64,000 bases of DNA from NCBI RefSeq assembly GCF_008923205.2, contig NZ_WBMS02000004.1, forward strand, positions 186,001 through 250,000, read 5' to 3'. Position numbers and translations under genes: made by a program. The stretch comes from Actinomadura physcomitrii (GTDB lineage: Bacteria; Actinomycetota; Actinomycetes; Streptosporangiales; Streptosporangiaceae). The notes under the pieces were generated by a model, which was not told the DNA's origin, did not search any database, and saw only the letters and a program-made list of their open reading frames with translations. Below, piece after piece: positions 26,316 through 35,602 of this stretch (position 1 is the first letter of the stretch; each line of letters starts with the position of its first letter).

Positions 26316-27335
26316 ATGCCGCCGCCACGCAAGACGACACCGAGGCGCGCCCGACGGCTACGACGGGCGCTGGCTTGCGCCGTTTCCATCTCGGCCCTCC
26401 TGCTCACCACCGCCGGGACCGGCCACGCCGACCCGTACGCCGCCCCCGCCGCCGTCCCGTCGCTGACGGCGTCGACGCTGGACGTCCGGTTCGCGACCGA
26501 GCGCCGGTCGATCGAGGAGGCGCTGCGGACGGCGCGCAGCGTCGGCGACGGCCGCCGGGCGCGCGCGCTGGCCGCGTTCCTGGCGCCGGGCCGCCGCTTC
26601 CTGTACTTCGACCCGCGCGGGCGTGGGCGCGCCATCGAGGTCGTCGGCGACCTCGCGCACGCGCGGCGCGTGGCGGTGCTCGTCCCGGGCGCCGACACGA
26701 CGCTGACCGCGTTCGACCGGCGGGGCGGCAAGCCCTGGTCCACTCCGGGCGGGGGCGCGCGGGCCGTCTACTCGCGGGCCCGGTCGATCACCGCCGACCC
26801 GGACCTGGCCGTCGTCGCCTGGCTCGGCTACGCCGCCCCCAAGACGTTCAGCGGCGACGTCCTGACCGACCAGCGCGCCGACGAGGGCGCGGGCGAGCTC
26901 CTGGACTTCCTCGCCGGCATGCGCAGGGTCAACCCCGCCTCCCGCGTCGCGCTGCTCTGCCACAGCTACGGCTCCGTCGTGTGCGGCCGCGCCGCGCTCG
27001 ACCACCACGCCGGCCGCACGGCCGCCGCATGGCGGCAGGTCACCGACATCGCCCTGTACGGCAGCCCCGGCACGACCGCGTGGTCCGCCGCCGACCTCGG
27101 CCGCACCGCCCGCGTCTGGGCCGGCCGCGGCGCGGCGGACTGGATGGAGGACGTCCCGCACGTCCGCATCCTCGGCCTCGGGCTCGGTCCGGACCCGGTC
27201 TCCCGCGGCTTCGGCGCCCGGGTGTTCGCCGCGGGCTCCGGCGGCCACAGCGACTACCTCGCGCCGGGCTCCCTCCCGCTGCGCAACCTCACCGAGATCG
27301 CCCTCGGCGACGCCCCCGCCGTCGTCGGCGGCTGA
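26316..27335 (+). CDS. Secreted alpha/beta hydrolase (DUF1023 type)
   Basis: 339 residues. An Arg-rich N-terminus and hydrophobic core (ALACAVSISALLLTTAGTGH) form a signal peptide ending near HADP. VAVLVPGADTTLTAF, AWLGYAAP and LLCHSYGSVVCGRAA (Ser elbow in HSYGS) match the DUF1023 alpha/beta hydrolases of actinobacteria, and a His lies in GGHSDYLAPGS. ATG 26316 is preferred because GAAAGG lies upstream; ATG 26298 is possible. Substrate unknown. Confidence 0.82.
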   Translation: MPPPRKTTPRRARRLRRALACAVSISALLLTTAGTGHADPYAAPAAVPSLTASTLDVRFATERRSIEEALRTARSVGDGRRARALAAFLAPGRRFLYFDPRGRGRAIEVVGDLAHARRVAVLVPGADTTLTAFDRRGGKPWSTPGGGARAVYSRARSITADPDLAVVAWLGYAAPKTFSGDVLTDQRADEGAGELLDFLAGMRRVNPASRVALLCHSYGSVVCGRAALDHHAGRTAAAWRQVTDIALYGSPGTTAWSAADLGRTARVWAGRGAADWMEDVPHVRILGLGLGPDPVSRGFGARVFAAGSGGHSDYLAPGSLPLRNLTEIALGDAPAVVGG

Positions 27336-27387
27336 CGGGCGATCCCGCACTCGGGCCGGATCATCCCCTGTTCGATGGCACTCTGGG

Positions 27388-28572
27388 GTGGTGGACACCG
27401 CAAGCGAGGCCGAGATCCGCGAGCAGACCACCCAGCGCCTGGAGAAGGCGATGGGCACGTTCGGCACCGCGGCGCTGACCAGCATGGAGGAGCAGCTCCC
27501 CTGGTTCCGGCGGATGCCGCCGGACCAGCGCTCCTGGATCGGGCTGGTCGCGCAGGCGGGCATCGCCGCGTTCGTCGAGTGGTTCAAGAGCGACGAGCGG
27601 ACCCGGCCCGCGATCGCCGGCGAGGTGTTCGGCACCGCGCCCCGCGAGCTGCTGCGCTCCATCAAACTGCACCACACCATCGACATGATCCGGGTGATCA
27701 TCGAGGTGGTGGAGACCCGGCTCGGCGAGCTGGCCGCGCCCGGCGGCGAGGCCCAGCTCCGCGAGGCCATCCTGCGCTACACCCGGGACGTGGCGTTCGG
27801 CGCCGCGCAGGTGTACGCGCGCGCCGCCGAGACCCGCGCCGCCTGGGACGCCCGCCTGGAGGCCCTCGTCGTCAACGCGGTGCTGCGCGGCGAGGTCGAC
27901 GACGGCATGCACTCCTGGGCCGCGGCGCTCGGCTGGACGTCCAAGCCCGTCACGGTGATCGCCGGATACACCCCCGAGGACGAGGAGCCCGAGGTCACCA
28001 TCGACCAGATGCAGCTGGCCGCCCGGCGCGCCCGCGCCGACGTGCTCGCCGGCGTGCACGGGCACCGGGTCATCGTGGTGGTGGGCGGCGACGCCGACCC
28101 GATGGAGGCGGCCCGCCCCATCGCCGCCAAGTGCGGGCCGGGCCCCGTCGTGGTCGGCCCGAAGGTCGGCGACCTGTACGACTCGACCAAGTCCGCGCAG
28201 GCCGCCGTCGCCGGGCTGCGCGCCGCGGCCGGCTGGCCGGACGCGCCGCGCCCCGTCCCGGCGACCGAGCTGCTGCCCGAGCGGGCCCTCGACGGCGACG
28301 CCGCGGCCCGCCGGTACCTGGTGGAGGGTGTCTACAACCCGATGCTCGCCGCCGGAGCGCCCCTGCTCGACACCCTCACCACATATCTGGAGCAGGGGTC
28401 GTCACTGGAGGCGACCGCCCGGCTGCTGTTCGTGCACCCGAACACGGTCCGTTACCGGCTGCGTCGCGTCACGGAGCTCACCGGCCTCTCCCCCACCGAC
28501 GGGCGCAACGCGTTCACGCTCCGCATCGCCCTGGTCCTGGGCCGCTTCGCCGCACGTCCGCCCCGGGCATAG
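27388..28572 (+). CDS. fasR: PucR-type regulator of fatty acid synthesis (FasR-like)
   Basis: 394 residues. The N-terminal helical RsbRD/FasR-like region (MEEQLPWFRRMPPDQRSWIG, AAFVEWFKSDERTRPAIAGE) is followed by a GGDEF-like middle domain and the PucR HTH (EQGSSLEATARLLFVHPNTV then RYRLRRVTELTG). It lies directly upstream of fabD, the position of Streptomyces FasR (activator of fabD-fabH-acpP-fabF) and of Rv2242. GTG 27388 or 27391 starts translation. The name rests on synteny and architecture. Confidence 0.9.
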   Translation: MVDTASEAEIREQTTQRLEKAMGTFGTAALTSMEEQLPWFRRMPPDQRSWIGLVAQAGIAAFVEWFKSDERTRPAIAGEVFGTAPRELLRSIKLHHTIDMIRVIIEVVETRLGELAAPGGEAQLREAILRYTRDVAFGAAQVYARAAETRAAWDARLEALVVNAVLRGEVDDGMHSWAAALGWTSKPVTVIAGYTPEDEEPEVTIDQMQLAARRARADVLAGVHGHRVIVVVGGDADPMEAARPIAAKCGPGPVVVGPKVGDLYDSTKSAQAAVAGLRAAAGWPDAPRPVPATELLPERALDGDAAARRYLVEGVYNPMLAAGAPLLDTLTTYLEQGSSLEATARLLFVHPNTVRYRLRRVTELTGLSPTDGRNAFTLRIALVLGRFAARPPRA

Positions 28573-28662
28573 GGGGTTGTAGGGGTCGTACAAAGGGCCC
28601 CGACCAAACTTCGTCGCGAAAGACATCGTGGGCGAAGGGGCGTTCACGAAAGGCTGGACGCC

Positions 28663-29577
28663 GTGATTCTCCTCGCATCGCCCGGCCAGGGCGCCCAGAC
28701 CCCCGGCTTTCTGCAGCCATGGCTAGAGATACCCGGAGTCGCCGACCGCCTGGCCTGGTGGTCGGCCGTCACCGGGCTGGACCTGGTCAGGTACGGGACG
28801 ACCGCCGACGCCGAGGAGATCCGCGACACCGCCGTGGCGCAGCCGCTGCTGGTCGCCGCCGCGCTCGCCGCCTACGAGGTGCTCTACGAGGACGCCGTCC
28901 CCGGCGCCGTCGCCGGGCACAGCGTCGGCGAGCTCGCCGCCGCGGCGATCGCCGGGGTGCTGTCCCCCGAGGCCGCGCTGGTGCTCGTCCGGGAGCGGGG
29001 ACGCGCGATGGCCGAGGCCGCCGCCGTCACCGAGACCGGCATGACCGCCGTGCTCGGCGGCGACGCCGACGAGGTCCTCGCCGCGATCGACAAGCACGGC
29101 CTCACCCCCGCGAACGTCAACGGCGCCGGCCAGGTCGTCGCCGCCGGGACGATGGAGCGGCTCGCGGCGTTCGCCGACGAGCCGCCCGCCGGGGCGCGGC
29201 TGCGGCCGCTGTCGGTCGCCGGCGCCTTCCACACCGAGCACATGGCCCCCGCCGTCGACTCCCTCCGCCGCCTCGCCCCCGGCGCCCCCGTCGCCGACCC
29301 CCGCACCAAGCTCTTGCAGAACCGCGACGGCGCCGTCGTCGCGTCCGGCCGCGACTTCGCCGCCCGCCTCGTCGAGCAGGTCAGCGCCCCCGTCCGCTGG
29401 GACGCGTGCATGGCGACGATGCGCGAGATCGGCGTCACCGGGATCATCGAGCTGCCCCCGGCCGGGACGCTGACCGGGCTGGCCCGGCGCGAGCTGAAGG
29501 GCATCGGGCTGGTGGCCCTCAAGACCCCCGCCGACCTGGACAAGGCGCGCGAGCTGATCAAGGCGGACGCGGCATGA
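28663..29577 (+). CDS. fabD: Malonyl-CoA:ACP malonyltransferase
   Basis: 304 residues. The oxyanion glutamine lies in ASPGQGAQTPGF, nucleophile Ser87 in AGHSVGELAAAAIAG, the His in AGAFHTEHMAPA, and a product-side LLQNRDGAVV is present. It loads malonate from CoA onto AcpP. GTG 28663 has AAAGG upstream. FabD and FabH overlap by ATGA, so they are coupled. Confidence 0.95.
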   Translation: MILLASPGQGAQTPGFLQPWLEIPGVADRLAWWSAVTGLDLVRYGTTADAEEIRDTAVAQPLLVAAALAAYEVLYEDAVPGAVAGHSVGELAAAAIAGVLSPEAALVLVRERGRAMAEAAAVTETGMTAVLGGDADEVLAAIDKHGLTPANVNGAGQVVAAGTMERLAAFADEPPAGARLRPLSVAGAFHTEHMAPAVDSLRRLAPGAPVADPRTKLLQNRDGAVVASGRDFAARLVEQVSAPVRWDACMATMREIGVTGIIELPPAGTLTGLARRELKGIGLVALKTPADLDKARELIKADAA

Positions 29578-30539
29578 CCGGGCTGCGCATCCCCGACGCC
29601 GCCGCGGGCGCCCGCATCCTCGCGTTCGGCGACTACCGGCCCGCCCGGATCGTCACCAACGACGAGCTGTCGCGGACCGTCGACACCAACGACGAGTGGA
29701 TCCGCACCCGCGTCGGCATCCAGGAGCGGCGGATCGCCGGCGACGACGAGGGCATCGTCGAGCTCGGCGTGCACGCCGGCGGCAAGGCCCTCGCCAACAG
29801 CGGCCTCGACCCGTCCGACATCGACCTGGTGATCCTCGCGACCTGCTCGGCGGAGTCGCCGATGCCCGGCCACGCGCCGCAGGTCGCGCACCGGCTCGGC
29901 ATCGACGCGCCCGGCGCCTTCGACCTGAACGCCGCGTGCGCCGGGTTCTGCTACGCGCTCGCCACCGCGAGCGCCGCCGTCCGCGCCGGCAGCGCCCGCA
30001 ACGTGCTGGTGATCGGGTCCGAGAAGATGTCCCAGTGGATCGACTGGACCGACCGCTCCACCAGCATCATCTTCGCCGACGGGGCGGGCGCCGCGGTCGT
30101 CACCGGCAGCGAGTCCCCCGGCATCGGCCCGGTCGTGTGGGGCAGCGCCGGGGAGAACTACGACAAGATCATCATCGATGACCGGCACTCGTTCATCCGG
30201 CAGGAGGGGCAGGCGGTGTTCCGCTGGGCGACCACCGCCATCGCGCCGGTCGCGCTGGAGGCGTGCGAGCGCGCCGGGATCGCCCCCGAAGACCTCGCCG
30301 CCGTCGTCCCGCACCAGGCGAACCTGCGCATCATCCAGGCCATCGCCCGCAAGATGAAGGCCGCCAACGCCGTGGTCGCCGACGACATCGTGCACTCCGG
30401 CAACACCTCGGGGGCCTCCATCCCGCTGGCCCTCTCCCGCATGATCGAACGCGGCGACGTACCGTCCGGCGCCCCCGCCCTCCTGGTGGGGTTCGGCGCC
30501 GGACTGTCCTACGCTGCCCAAGTCATCCAGATCCCGTAG
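29574..30539 (+). CDS. fabH: 3-oxoacyl-ACP synthase III
   Basis: 321 residues with a complete Cys-His-Asn triad: Cys122 in NAACAGFCYALA, His247 in PHQANLRII and Asn277 in HSGNTSGASIPLA. It catalyses the first condensation of acyl-CoA primer with malonyl-ACP and so determines straight or branched starters. ATG 29574 overlaps the fabD stop by 4 nt. The acpP gene follows after 57 nt. Confidence 0.96.
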   Translation: MTGLRIPDAAAGARILAFGDYRPARIVTNDELSRTVDTNDEWIRTRVGIQERRIAGDDEGIVELGVHAGGKALANSGLDPSDIDLVILATCSAESPMPGHAPQVAHRLGIDAPGAFDLNAACAGFCYALATASAAVRAGSARNVLVIGSEKMSQWIDWTDRSTSIIFADGAGAAVVTGSESPGIGPVVWGSAGENYDKIIIDDRHSFIRQEGQAVFRWATTAIAPVALEACERAGIAPEDLAAVVPHQANLRIIQAIARKMKAANAVVADDIVHSGNTSGASIPLALSRMIERGDVPSGAPALLVGFGAGLSYAAQVIQIP

Positions 30540-30596
30540 GCCGTCACGCCTGCTCGCAGGCTCTGGACCAACCCCATCGAAGGAGAAACAGCAACC

Positions 30597-30848
30597 ATGG
30601 CAGTCGCCACCGAACAGCAGATCCTGGACGGCCTCGCCGAGATCATCGACGAGATCGTCGGCATCGACAAGTCCGAGGTCACCCCGGAGAAGAACTTCAT
30701 CGACGACCTCGACATCGACTCGCTGTCGATGGTGGAGATCGCGGTGGCCGCGCAGGACCGCTTCGGCGTCGAGATCCCCGACGACGAGCTGCGCAACCTC
30801 AAGAGCGTCCAGGACGTCATCAACTTCGTCCAGAAGCTCCAGAGCTAG
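30597..30848 (+). CDS. acpP: Acyl carrier protein
   Basis: 83 residues, acidic and four-helical, with the phosphopantetheine attachment Ser42 in DDLDIDSLSMVE. AAGGAGAAA precedes ATG 30597. It carries growing acyl chains for FabD, FabH and FabF. The 150-bp gap to fabF shows no gene. Confidence 0.97.
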   Translation: MAVATEQQILDGLAEIIDEIVGIDKSEVTPEKNFIDDLDIDSLSMVEIAVAAQDRFGVEIPDDELRNLKSVQDVINFVQKLQS

Positions 30849-30998
30849 TCCAGACGGTGGCCGGGCCGTGCACCGCACGGGCCGGCCGCAGGGAGGGCGC
30901 GCCGCCGGGCCGCCCGGACGGGTCCGCGCGGGCACCGCCGGGGTTCCGGGCCGGGCGCGCCCTGCCTCCACTCCCCCTCCAGTCCGCAAGGAGCATCT

Positions 30999-32306
30999 AT
31001 GAGCAAGAGCCAGACCAGAGTCGTGGTGACCGGTCTCGGTGCAACGACCCCTCTCGGCGGCGACCTGCCGTCGACCTGGTCCGCCCTGCTCGCCGGAGAG
31101 TCCGGGATCCGCAGCCTGGACTGGGAGGGCGTCGAGGACCTGCCGGTGCGCTTCGCCGCCACGCTGAAGGTCGACCCGGCCGAGGTGATGCCGAAGCAGT
31201 CGCTGCGCCGCCTCGACCGCAACCAGGCGATCGCGCTGATCGCCGCGCGGGAGGCGTGGACCAGCGCCGGCTTCGCCCCGGCGGTCAGCAACAAGACGAT
31301 GCGCAACGAGGAGCCCGCCGGCGTGCCCGGCGGTTTCGTCGTCGACGGCGAGCGCCTCGGCGTGGTCGTCTCCAGCGGCATCGGCGGCCTGCACACCGCG
31401 CTGAACAGCTACGAGGTGTTCCGCGAGCAGGGCTGGTCGCGGGTGTCGCCGTTCACCGTGCCGATGCTGATGCCGAACGGCGCGTCCGGGCACGTCGGCA
31501 TCGAGTTCGGCGCGACCGCCGGCTCGCACGCCCTGGTCAGCGCGTGCGCGTCCAGCGGCGAGGCGGTCGGCTACGCCATCGACATGATCCGCGCGGGCCG
31601 CGCGGACGTCGTCATCTGCGGCGGCACCGAGTCGTGCATCCACCCGCTGCAGATGGCCTCGTTCGGCCGGATGCGCGCGATGTCGACCCGCAACGAGGAG
31701 CCGGCGCGCGCGTCCCGGCCCTACGACAAGAACCGCGACGGCTTCGTGCTCGGCGAGGGCGCCGCCATGCTCATCCTGGAGTCGGAGGAGCACGCGCGCG
31801 CCCGCGGCGCCCGCGTGCACGGCATCGCCGCCGGCTGCGGCTACTCCAACGACGCCTACGACATCGTGCTGCCGGACCCGAGCGGCGGCGGGCAGGCCAA
31901 GGCGATGCAGCGGGCGCTCGCCGACGCCGGGCTGAAGCCCGAGGACATCGTGCACATCAACGCGCACGCCACCTCGACGCCGTCCGGCGACGTCGCCGAG
32001 CTGAACTCCATCAAGGCGGGCCTCGGCGAGGAGGCCGCCGCGAAGGTGGTCATCACCGCGACCAAGTCGATGACCGGCCACCTGCTGGGCGGCGCCGGCG
32101 CGCTGGAGTCGGTGTTCACGATCCTGGCGCTGCGGGACGGCCTCGTCCCGGCGGTCGCCAACCTGGAGGACCTCGACGACGAGGTCGACCTGGACATCGT
32201 GCGGGACGAGCCGCGCAAGCTCGCGGACGGACCCGCCGCGGCGCTCAACAACTCGTTCGGGTTCGGCGGCCACAACGTCTCGGTCGCCTTCCAGCGCGCT
32301 CTGTGA
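30999..32306 (+). CDS. fabF: 3-oxoacyl-ACP synthase II
   Basis: 435 residues. Catalytic Cys183 in VSACASSGEAVGYA, His in INAHATSTPSGD and His in KSMTGHLLGGAGA give the KAS I/II C-H-H triad. RPYDKNRDGFVLGEGAAMLI and NNSFGFGGHNVSVAF are typical. A 15-20 residue insertion (about 98-118, NKTMRNEEPAGVPGG) relative to E. coli FabF is seen in actinobacterial homologues. It ends the operon before a strong hairpin. Confidence 0.96.
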   Translation: MSKSQTRVVVTGLGATTPLGGDLPSTWSALLAGESGIRSLDWEGVEDLPVRFAATLKVDPAEVMPKQSLRRLDRNQAIALIAAREAWTSAGFAPAVSNKTMRNEEPAGVPGGFVVDGERLGVVVSSGIGGLHTALNSYEVFREQGWSRVSPFTVPMLMPNGASGHVGIEFGATAGSHALVSACASSGEAVGYAIDMIRAGRADVVICGGTESCIHPLQMASFGRMRAMSTRNEEPARASRPYDKNRDGFVLGEGAAMLILESEEHARARGARVHGIAAGCGYSNDAYDIVLPDPSGGGQAKAMQRALADAGLKPEDIVHINAHATSTPSGDVAELNSIKAGLGEEAAAKVVITATKSMTGHLLGGAGALESVFTILALRDGLVPAVANLEDLDDEVDLDIVRDEPRKLADGPAAALNNSFGFGGHNVSVAFQRAL

Positions 32307-32330
32307 CGGTCCGCGCGACCGCGCACGCCA

Positions 32331-32369
32331 ACGGCCCGGCGAGTCCGAATCTCGGACTCGCCGGGCCGT
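32331..32369 (+). terminator. Terminator hairpin after the fab operon
   Basis: An 18-bp perfect stem (arms 32331-32348 and 32352-32369, starting ACGGCCCGGCGAG) closes a 3-nt loop and is followed by TTTCA. It lies 25 nt after the fabF stop. Confidence 0.8.
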
Positions 32370-32555
32370 TTCACATGCCGCGTGGCCACGCCGTGCACGG
32401 CGCTCAGCACGACGCCCCATGGGCAGCGGTACGGAGCGCTCCGCGCGATGCGGGCGCGATGACGCCCTGAGCAGCGGCCCTGGATGGGAGCGTGCGAGTT
32501 GCGGGACGGGCACGCTCCGCGCGCGGTCCGCCGGAAGCGCCGCCGGCGACGCGCC

Positions 32556-33050
32556 TCAGACGGCGGCGTGAAGCCAGCGCACCGGAGCGCCGTCGCCGGC
32601 GCGCCGGAAGGGCTCCAGCTCGTTGTCCCAGGGCGTGCCGAGGAGCCGGTCGAGCTCGTGCTCCAGGGTCGTCTTGCCGACCGCGGCGTTCGCCATGACG
32701 GACCGCAGCCGGTCCTCCGGCACCATGATGTCGCCGTTGGCGCCGATGACCCCGCTGAACACCCCGAGGGACGGGGTGAAGCTGTAGCGGACGCCGTCGC
32801 TGCCGGGCGTCGGATCCTCGGTGGCCTCGAACCGCACCAGCTTCCAGTTGCGCAGGGCCGAGGTGATCCCTGCCGCGGTGCCCGGCCTGCCCTCCCAATG
32901 AAGCTCGGCGCGCAGCGTCCCCGGCGCGGCCGCCTGATCGGCCCACTCAAGGGAAACGGGCACGCCGAGAACACCTGCGGCGGCCCACTCGATGTGCGGG
33001 CTCAGCGCAGGTGGCGCGGAGTGGACGTAGAAAACGCCACGTGCGGTCAC
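32556..33050 (-). CDS. DUF3145 domain-containing protein
   Basis: 164 residues: TARGVFYVHSAPPALSPHIE, GVPVSLEWADQAAAPGTLRA, LRNWKLVRFEATEDPTPGSD and RYSFTPSLGVFSGVIGANGD. DUF3145 is actinobacterial, of unknown role, and recurrently placed just downstream of the fab operon in convergent orientation, as here. GTG 33048-33050 is preceded by AGGAGGTCCG. The 284-bp gap to the subtilase gene holds two divergent promoters and no gene. Confidence 0.93.
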   Translation of the reverse strand: MTARGVFYVHSAPPALSPHIEWAAAGVLGVPVSLEWADQAAAPGTLRAELHWEGRPGTAAGITSALRNWKLVRFEATEDPTPGSDGVRYSFTPSLGVFSGVIGANGDIMVPEDRLRSVMANAAVGKTTLEHELDRLLGTPWDNELEPFRRAGDGAPVRWLHAAV

Positions 33051-33334
33051 CGGACCTCCTGGATCTGTACCGAGGCTCGTCTTCCCCTACGGCCTCGTAC
33101 GTCCCAAGACGGCGTCCGCGTCCCTCATTGTGCATCATCGGCCCCGGTCGCACCACCGTGACTGCACCGTTTGCCGAACCCTTGACCGCGCGATGCGCGG
33201 CGTTCATCGGCCTCGACCGCCCAGGGTAGGCCCTCACCCGGCCGCGGCGCCGCGGTTTCGGCGCGTTCGATCGTCACCTTCCGTCCGCGTTCCGGCACGA
33301 TGAGTGGCGGATCCGGATGCGGGGAGGGTGAGCG

Positions 33335-34498
33335 ATGCTCGATCAGGAGGCGCGGCTGGAACGGCTACTGGTGCGGCACCGCGACGCGACGGTGGTGGAA
33401 CCGGTGCCGGGCCGGCGGGCGCTGGTGCGCCGCGACCAGGTGCTCGTCTCCGGGCGGGACGCGGGCGTCGCGCAGGACCTGGTGCGGCGCTGGTGCGACG
33501 CGCGGGAGGACGAGCCGGGCGCGACGCGGCTACGGCTGCGGCCGTCGGCGAAGGTGGACGTGTGCGAGCTGTCCGCACTGCTGTCCGGTGGTGGCCGCCA
33601 TCGGACGCTGAGCGTGTCGCCGAACCACCTCGTCCACGGCCAACCGATGTGGTGGAGCGGTCCGGCCGACCGGCCGCACCCGGCGCCGCCGCTGCCCGCG
33701 CCGGTCGCGGCGGGGACGCGCCGGGACGTGCGGGTCGCGATCCTCGACACGGGGCTGTCGCCGCATCCCTGGTACGCGGAGACGGCGTGGTTCCGCGAGC
33801 AGCGCGACGAGGCGGCGGAGGTGCTCGACGCCGACCTCGACCTCGAGCTGGACGCGCAGGCGGGGCACGGCACGTTCATCGCGGGCGTGGTGCTGCGGCA
33901 CGCGCCGGCGGCGGAGCTGCGGGCACTGCGCGTCATCGGCGGGGACGGCGTCGGCGACGAGCTGGACGTCGTCCGGGCCCTGACCCGGCTCGCGTCCTGG
34001 GGGCGCGCGGACGTGGTCAACATCTCGCTCGGCTGCCACACCTTCGACGACCGTCCGTCGCCGGTGGTGGCGAGGGCGGTCGCGGCGCTCGGCCGCCGGA
34101 CGGTGGTGGTGGCGTGCGCGGGGAACACCGCGAGCGACCGCCCGTTCTGGCCGGCCGCGATGAAGCCGGTCATCGCCGTCGCGGCGCTCGACGGGGACGA
34201 CCGGGCCTGGTTCTCCAACTACGGCTGGTGGGTGGACGCCTGCGCGCCGGGTGTGGACGTCGCGAGCACGCACGTGTGGTTCGACGGCCCGCGCGCGCCC
34301 TCCGGAGGCACGGATCCGGACCGGTTCGAGGGATACGCGACGTGGAGCGGGACGTCGTTCGCGGCGCCCGCCGTCGCGGGGCGGATCGCGGGGCTCGCCG
34401 CGGCGGAGGGACTGGACGCGCCGTCCGCGGCCGACCGGGTCCTCGATCCGACGCGGTGCGTCACCCTTCCGGACCTCGGCGTACTCATCAGTTCTTGA
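33335..34498 (+). CDS. Intracellular S8 (subtilisin-like) serine peptidase
   Basis: 387 residues. Catalytic Asp138 (AILDTGLSPH), His178 (AGHGTFIAGVV), oxyanion Asn264 (CAGNTASDR) and Ser341 (WSGTSFAAPAVAGRIAG) are all present. The first 130 residues are a non-catalytic region that could be a propeptide or docking domain. There is no signal peptide or membrane anchor, unlike mycosins, so it should act in the cytosol. A GGAGGGTGAGCG site precedes ATG 33335. Sigma factor, unknown and CHAT genes follow on the same strand. Confidence 0.92.
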   Translation: MLDQEARLERLLVRHRDATVVEPVPGRRALVRRDQVLVSGRDAGVAQDLVRRWCDAREDEPGATRLRLRPSAKVDVCELSALLSGGGRHRTLSVSPNHLVHGQPMWWSGPADRPHPAPPLPAPVAAGTRRDVRVAILDTGLSPHPWYAETAWFREQRDEAAEVLDADLDLELDAQAGHGTFIAGVVLRHAPAAELRALRVIGGDGVGDELDVVRALTRLASWGRADVVNISLGCHTFDDRPSPVVARAVAALGRRTVVVACAGNTASDRPFWPAAMKPVIAVAALDGDDRAWFSNYGWWVDACAPGVDVASTHVWFDGPRAPSGGTDPDRFEGYATWSGTSFAAPAVAGRIAGLAAAEGLDAPSAADRVLDPTRCVTLPDLGVLISS

Positions 34499-34516
34499 GC
34501 ACGGTCCGATGGCGAA

Positions 34517-34559
34517 GCGGTAACCGCGTACGGAGCGTCGCCAGTTTCCCACTTAGTGT
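34517..34559 (+). promoter_or_regulatory. Possible operator and promoter of the sigma/CHAT genes
   Basis: The palindrome GCGGTAACCGC (34517-34527) precedes a TAGTGT -10-like hexamer at 34554-34559, ten bases before ATG 34569, so the mRNA leader would be very short. No convincing -35 is seen. This would give the sigma-factor operon a promoter separate from the peptidase gene. Confidence 0.35.
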
Positions 34560-34568
34560 GATCAGTTC

Positions 34569-35141
34569 ATGTCAGAGGATCACGTGGCGGGAGACCCCTT
34601 GGCGACACTGCGGGATGACGCGTTGCAGGACGACACGAGCGCGCTGGTGGCGCGGGCCCGGGCCGGCGACGGCGCCGCCTGGGAGCGGCTGGTCGAGCGG
34701 TACACCGGGCTGCTGTGGTCGATCGCCCGCGCGCATGGGCTGGGCGACGCGGACGCGGGCGATGTGGTGCAGACGTCCTGGTTGCGGCTGGTGGAACGGA
34801 TCGACGCGCTCGACGATCCGTCGGCCGCGGGATGCTGGCTCGCGGCGACGGCGCGCAACGAGTGCCGCGGGCTCGCGCGGCGGCGCACCCGCGACCTGGC
34901 CCTGATGCCGTTCGGCGCGCGCGCCGCGTCCGGGCCGGACGAGGTGGCGGTGGCGCGGGAGCGCCTCGGCCGCGTCGGCGCCGCGCTGGAGGTGCTCCCG
35001 CGCCGCTGCCGGACGCTGCTGCGGATGTTCGCGCAGGCCGCGAGCTACGCCGAGCTGGCGGCGGCGCTGGGCGTCCCGGTCGGGAGCGTCGGCCCGACGC
35101 GGGCGCGCTGCCTGGCCGCGCTGCGGAGGCTCGTCCCGTGA
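34569..35141 (+). CDS. ECF-like sigma-70 family RNA polymerase sigma factor
   Basis: 190 residues. Region 2 is AWERLVERYTGLLWSIARAH then DADAGDVVQTSWLRLVERID. Region 4 is ALEVLPRRCRTLLRMFAQAA, SYAELAAALGVPVGSVGPTR and ARCLAALRRL. No anti-sigma with a membrane segment is nearby, so control probably comes from the cytosolic neighbours. The stop overlaps the next gene by GTGA. Confidence 0.92.
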   Translation: MSEDHVAGDPLATLRDDALQDDTSALVARARAGDGAAWERLVERYTGLLWSIARAHGLGDADAGDVVQTSWLRLVERIDALDDPSAAGCWLAATARNECRGLARRRTRDLALMPFGARAASGPDEVAVARERLGRVGAALEVLPRRCRTLLRMFAQAASYAELAAALGVPVGSVGPTRARCLAALRRLVP

Positions 35142-35602
35142 ACGACGAGGAGCTGATGGCGGGGGCGCGGGCCGCGTTCGACGCCCTCGACCCGGTACCG
35201 GAAGGCGTGCTCGCGGCGGCGCGTTCGGCGCTCGCGTGGCGGGCGCCGGCGGCGGCGCTTGCGGAGCTGCGCCATGACGGCGCCGTGCGTCCGGCGGCGG
35301 GCGTGCGCGGCGGGACGGGACGGTCGCTGCGGTTCGCTTGCGCGGCGGAGCCGGCGGCCGGGCCGGCGGTGGAGATCGAGGTCACCGGGGACGGCCGGCA
35401 CCGCGAGATCACCGGACGGCTCGTCCCGCCGGCGAGCGCGGAGATCGTCGTCCGGCACCGCGACGTCCCGGCGGGCCGCACGGCGGGCCGCACCGGGCAG
35501 AGCGGTATGTTCTGCCTTCCGGAGGTGCCGGAAGGGCTGGTCAGCCTGCTGTTCCGGCTGCCGGGCGGTGCGTCGGTCGTCACGAGCTGGGTGCGCGTGT
35601 GA
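35138..35602 (+). CDS. Unknown 154-aa protein of the sigma/CHAT module
   Basis: The N-terminal 35 residues are helical and acidic (NDEELMAGARAAFDALDPVP then EGVLAAARSALAWR), a pattern recurring beside ECF sigma and CHAT genes. The C-terminal 100 residues look beta-rich (VEIEVTGDGRHREITGRLVP, AEIVVRHRDVPAGR, FCLPEVPEGLVSLLFRLPGG), like a carboxypeptidase-regulatory or Ig-like sandwich. No catalytic motif. It overlaps both neighbours (GTGA at the 5' end, 4 nt at the 3' end). A sigma-binding adaptor or protease substrate is inferred. Confidence 0.75.
   Translation: MNDEELMAGARAAFDALDPVPEGVLAAARSALAWRAPAAALAELRHDGAVRPAAGVRGGTGRSLRFACAAEPAAGPAVEIEVTGDGRHREITGRLVPPASAEIVVRHRDVPAGRTAGRTGQSGMFCLPEVPEGLVSLLFRLPGGASVVTSWVRV

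Noticed and set aside
33335-34498. Mycosin (type VII secretion protease)
   Set aside because: There is no signal peptide or C-terminal membrane anchor and no ecc or esx genes nearby; the neighbours are a sigma factor and a CHAT protein.
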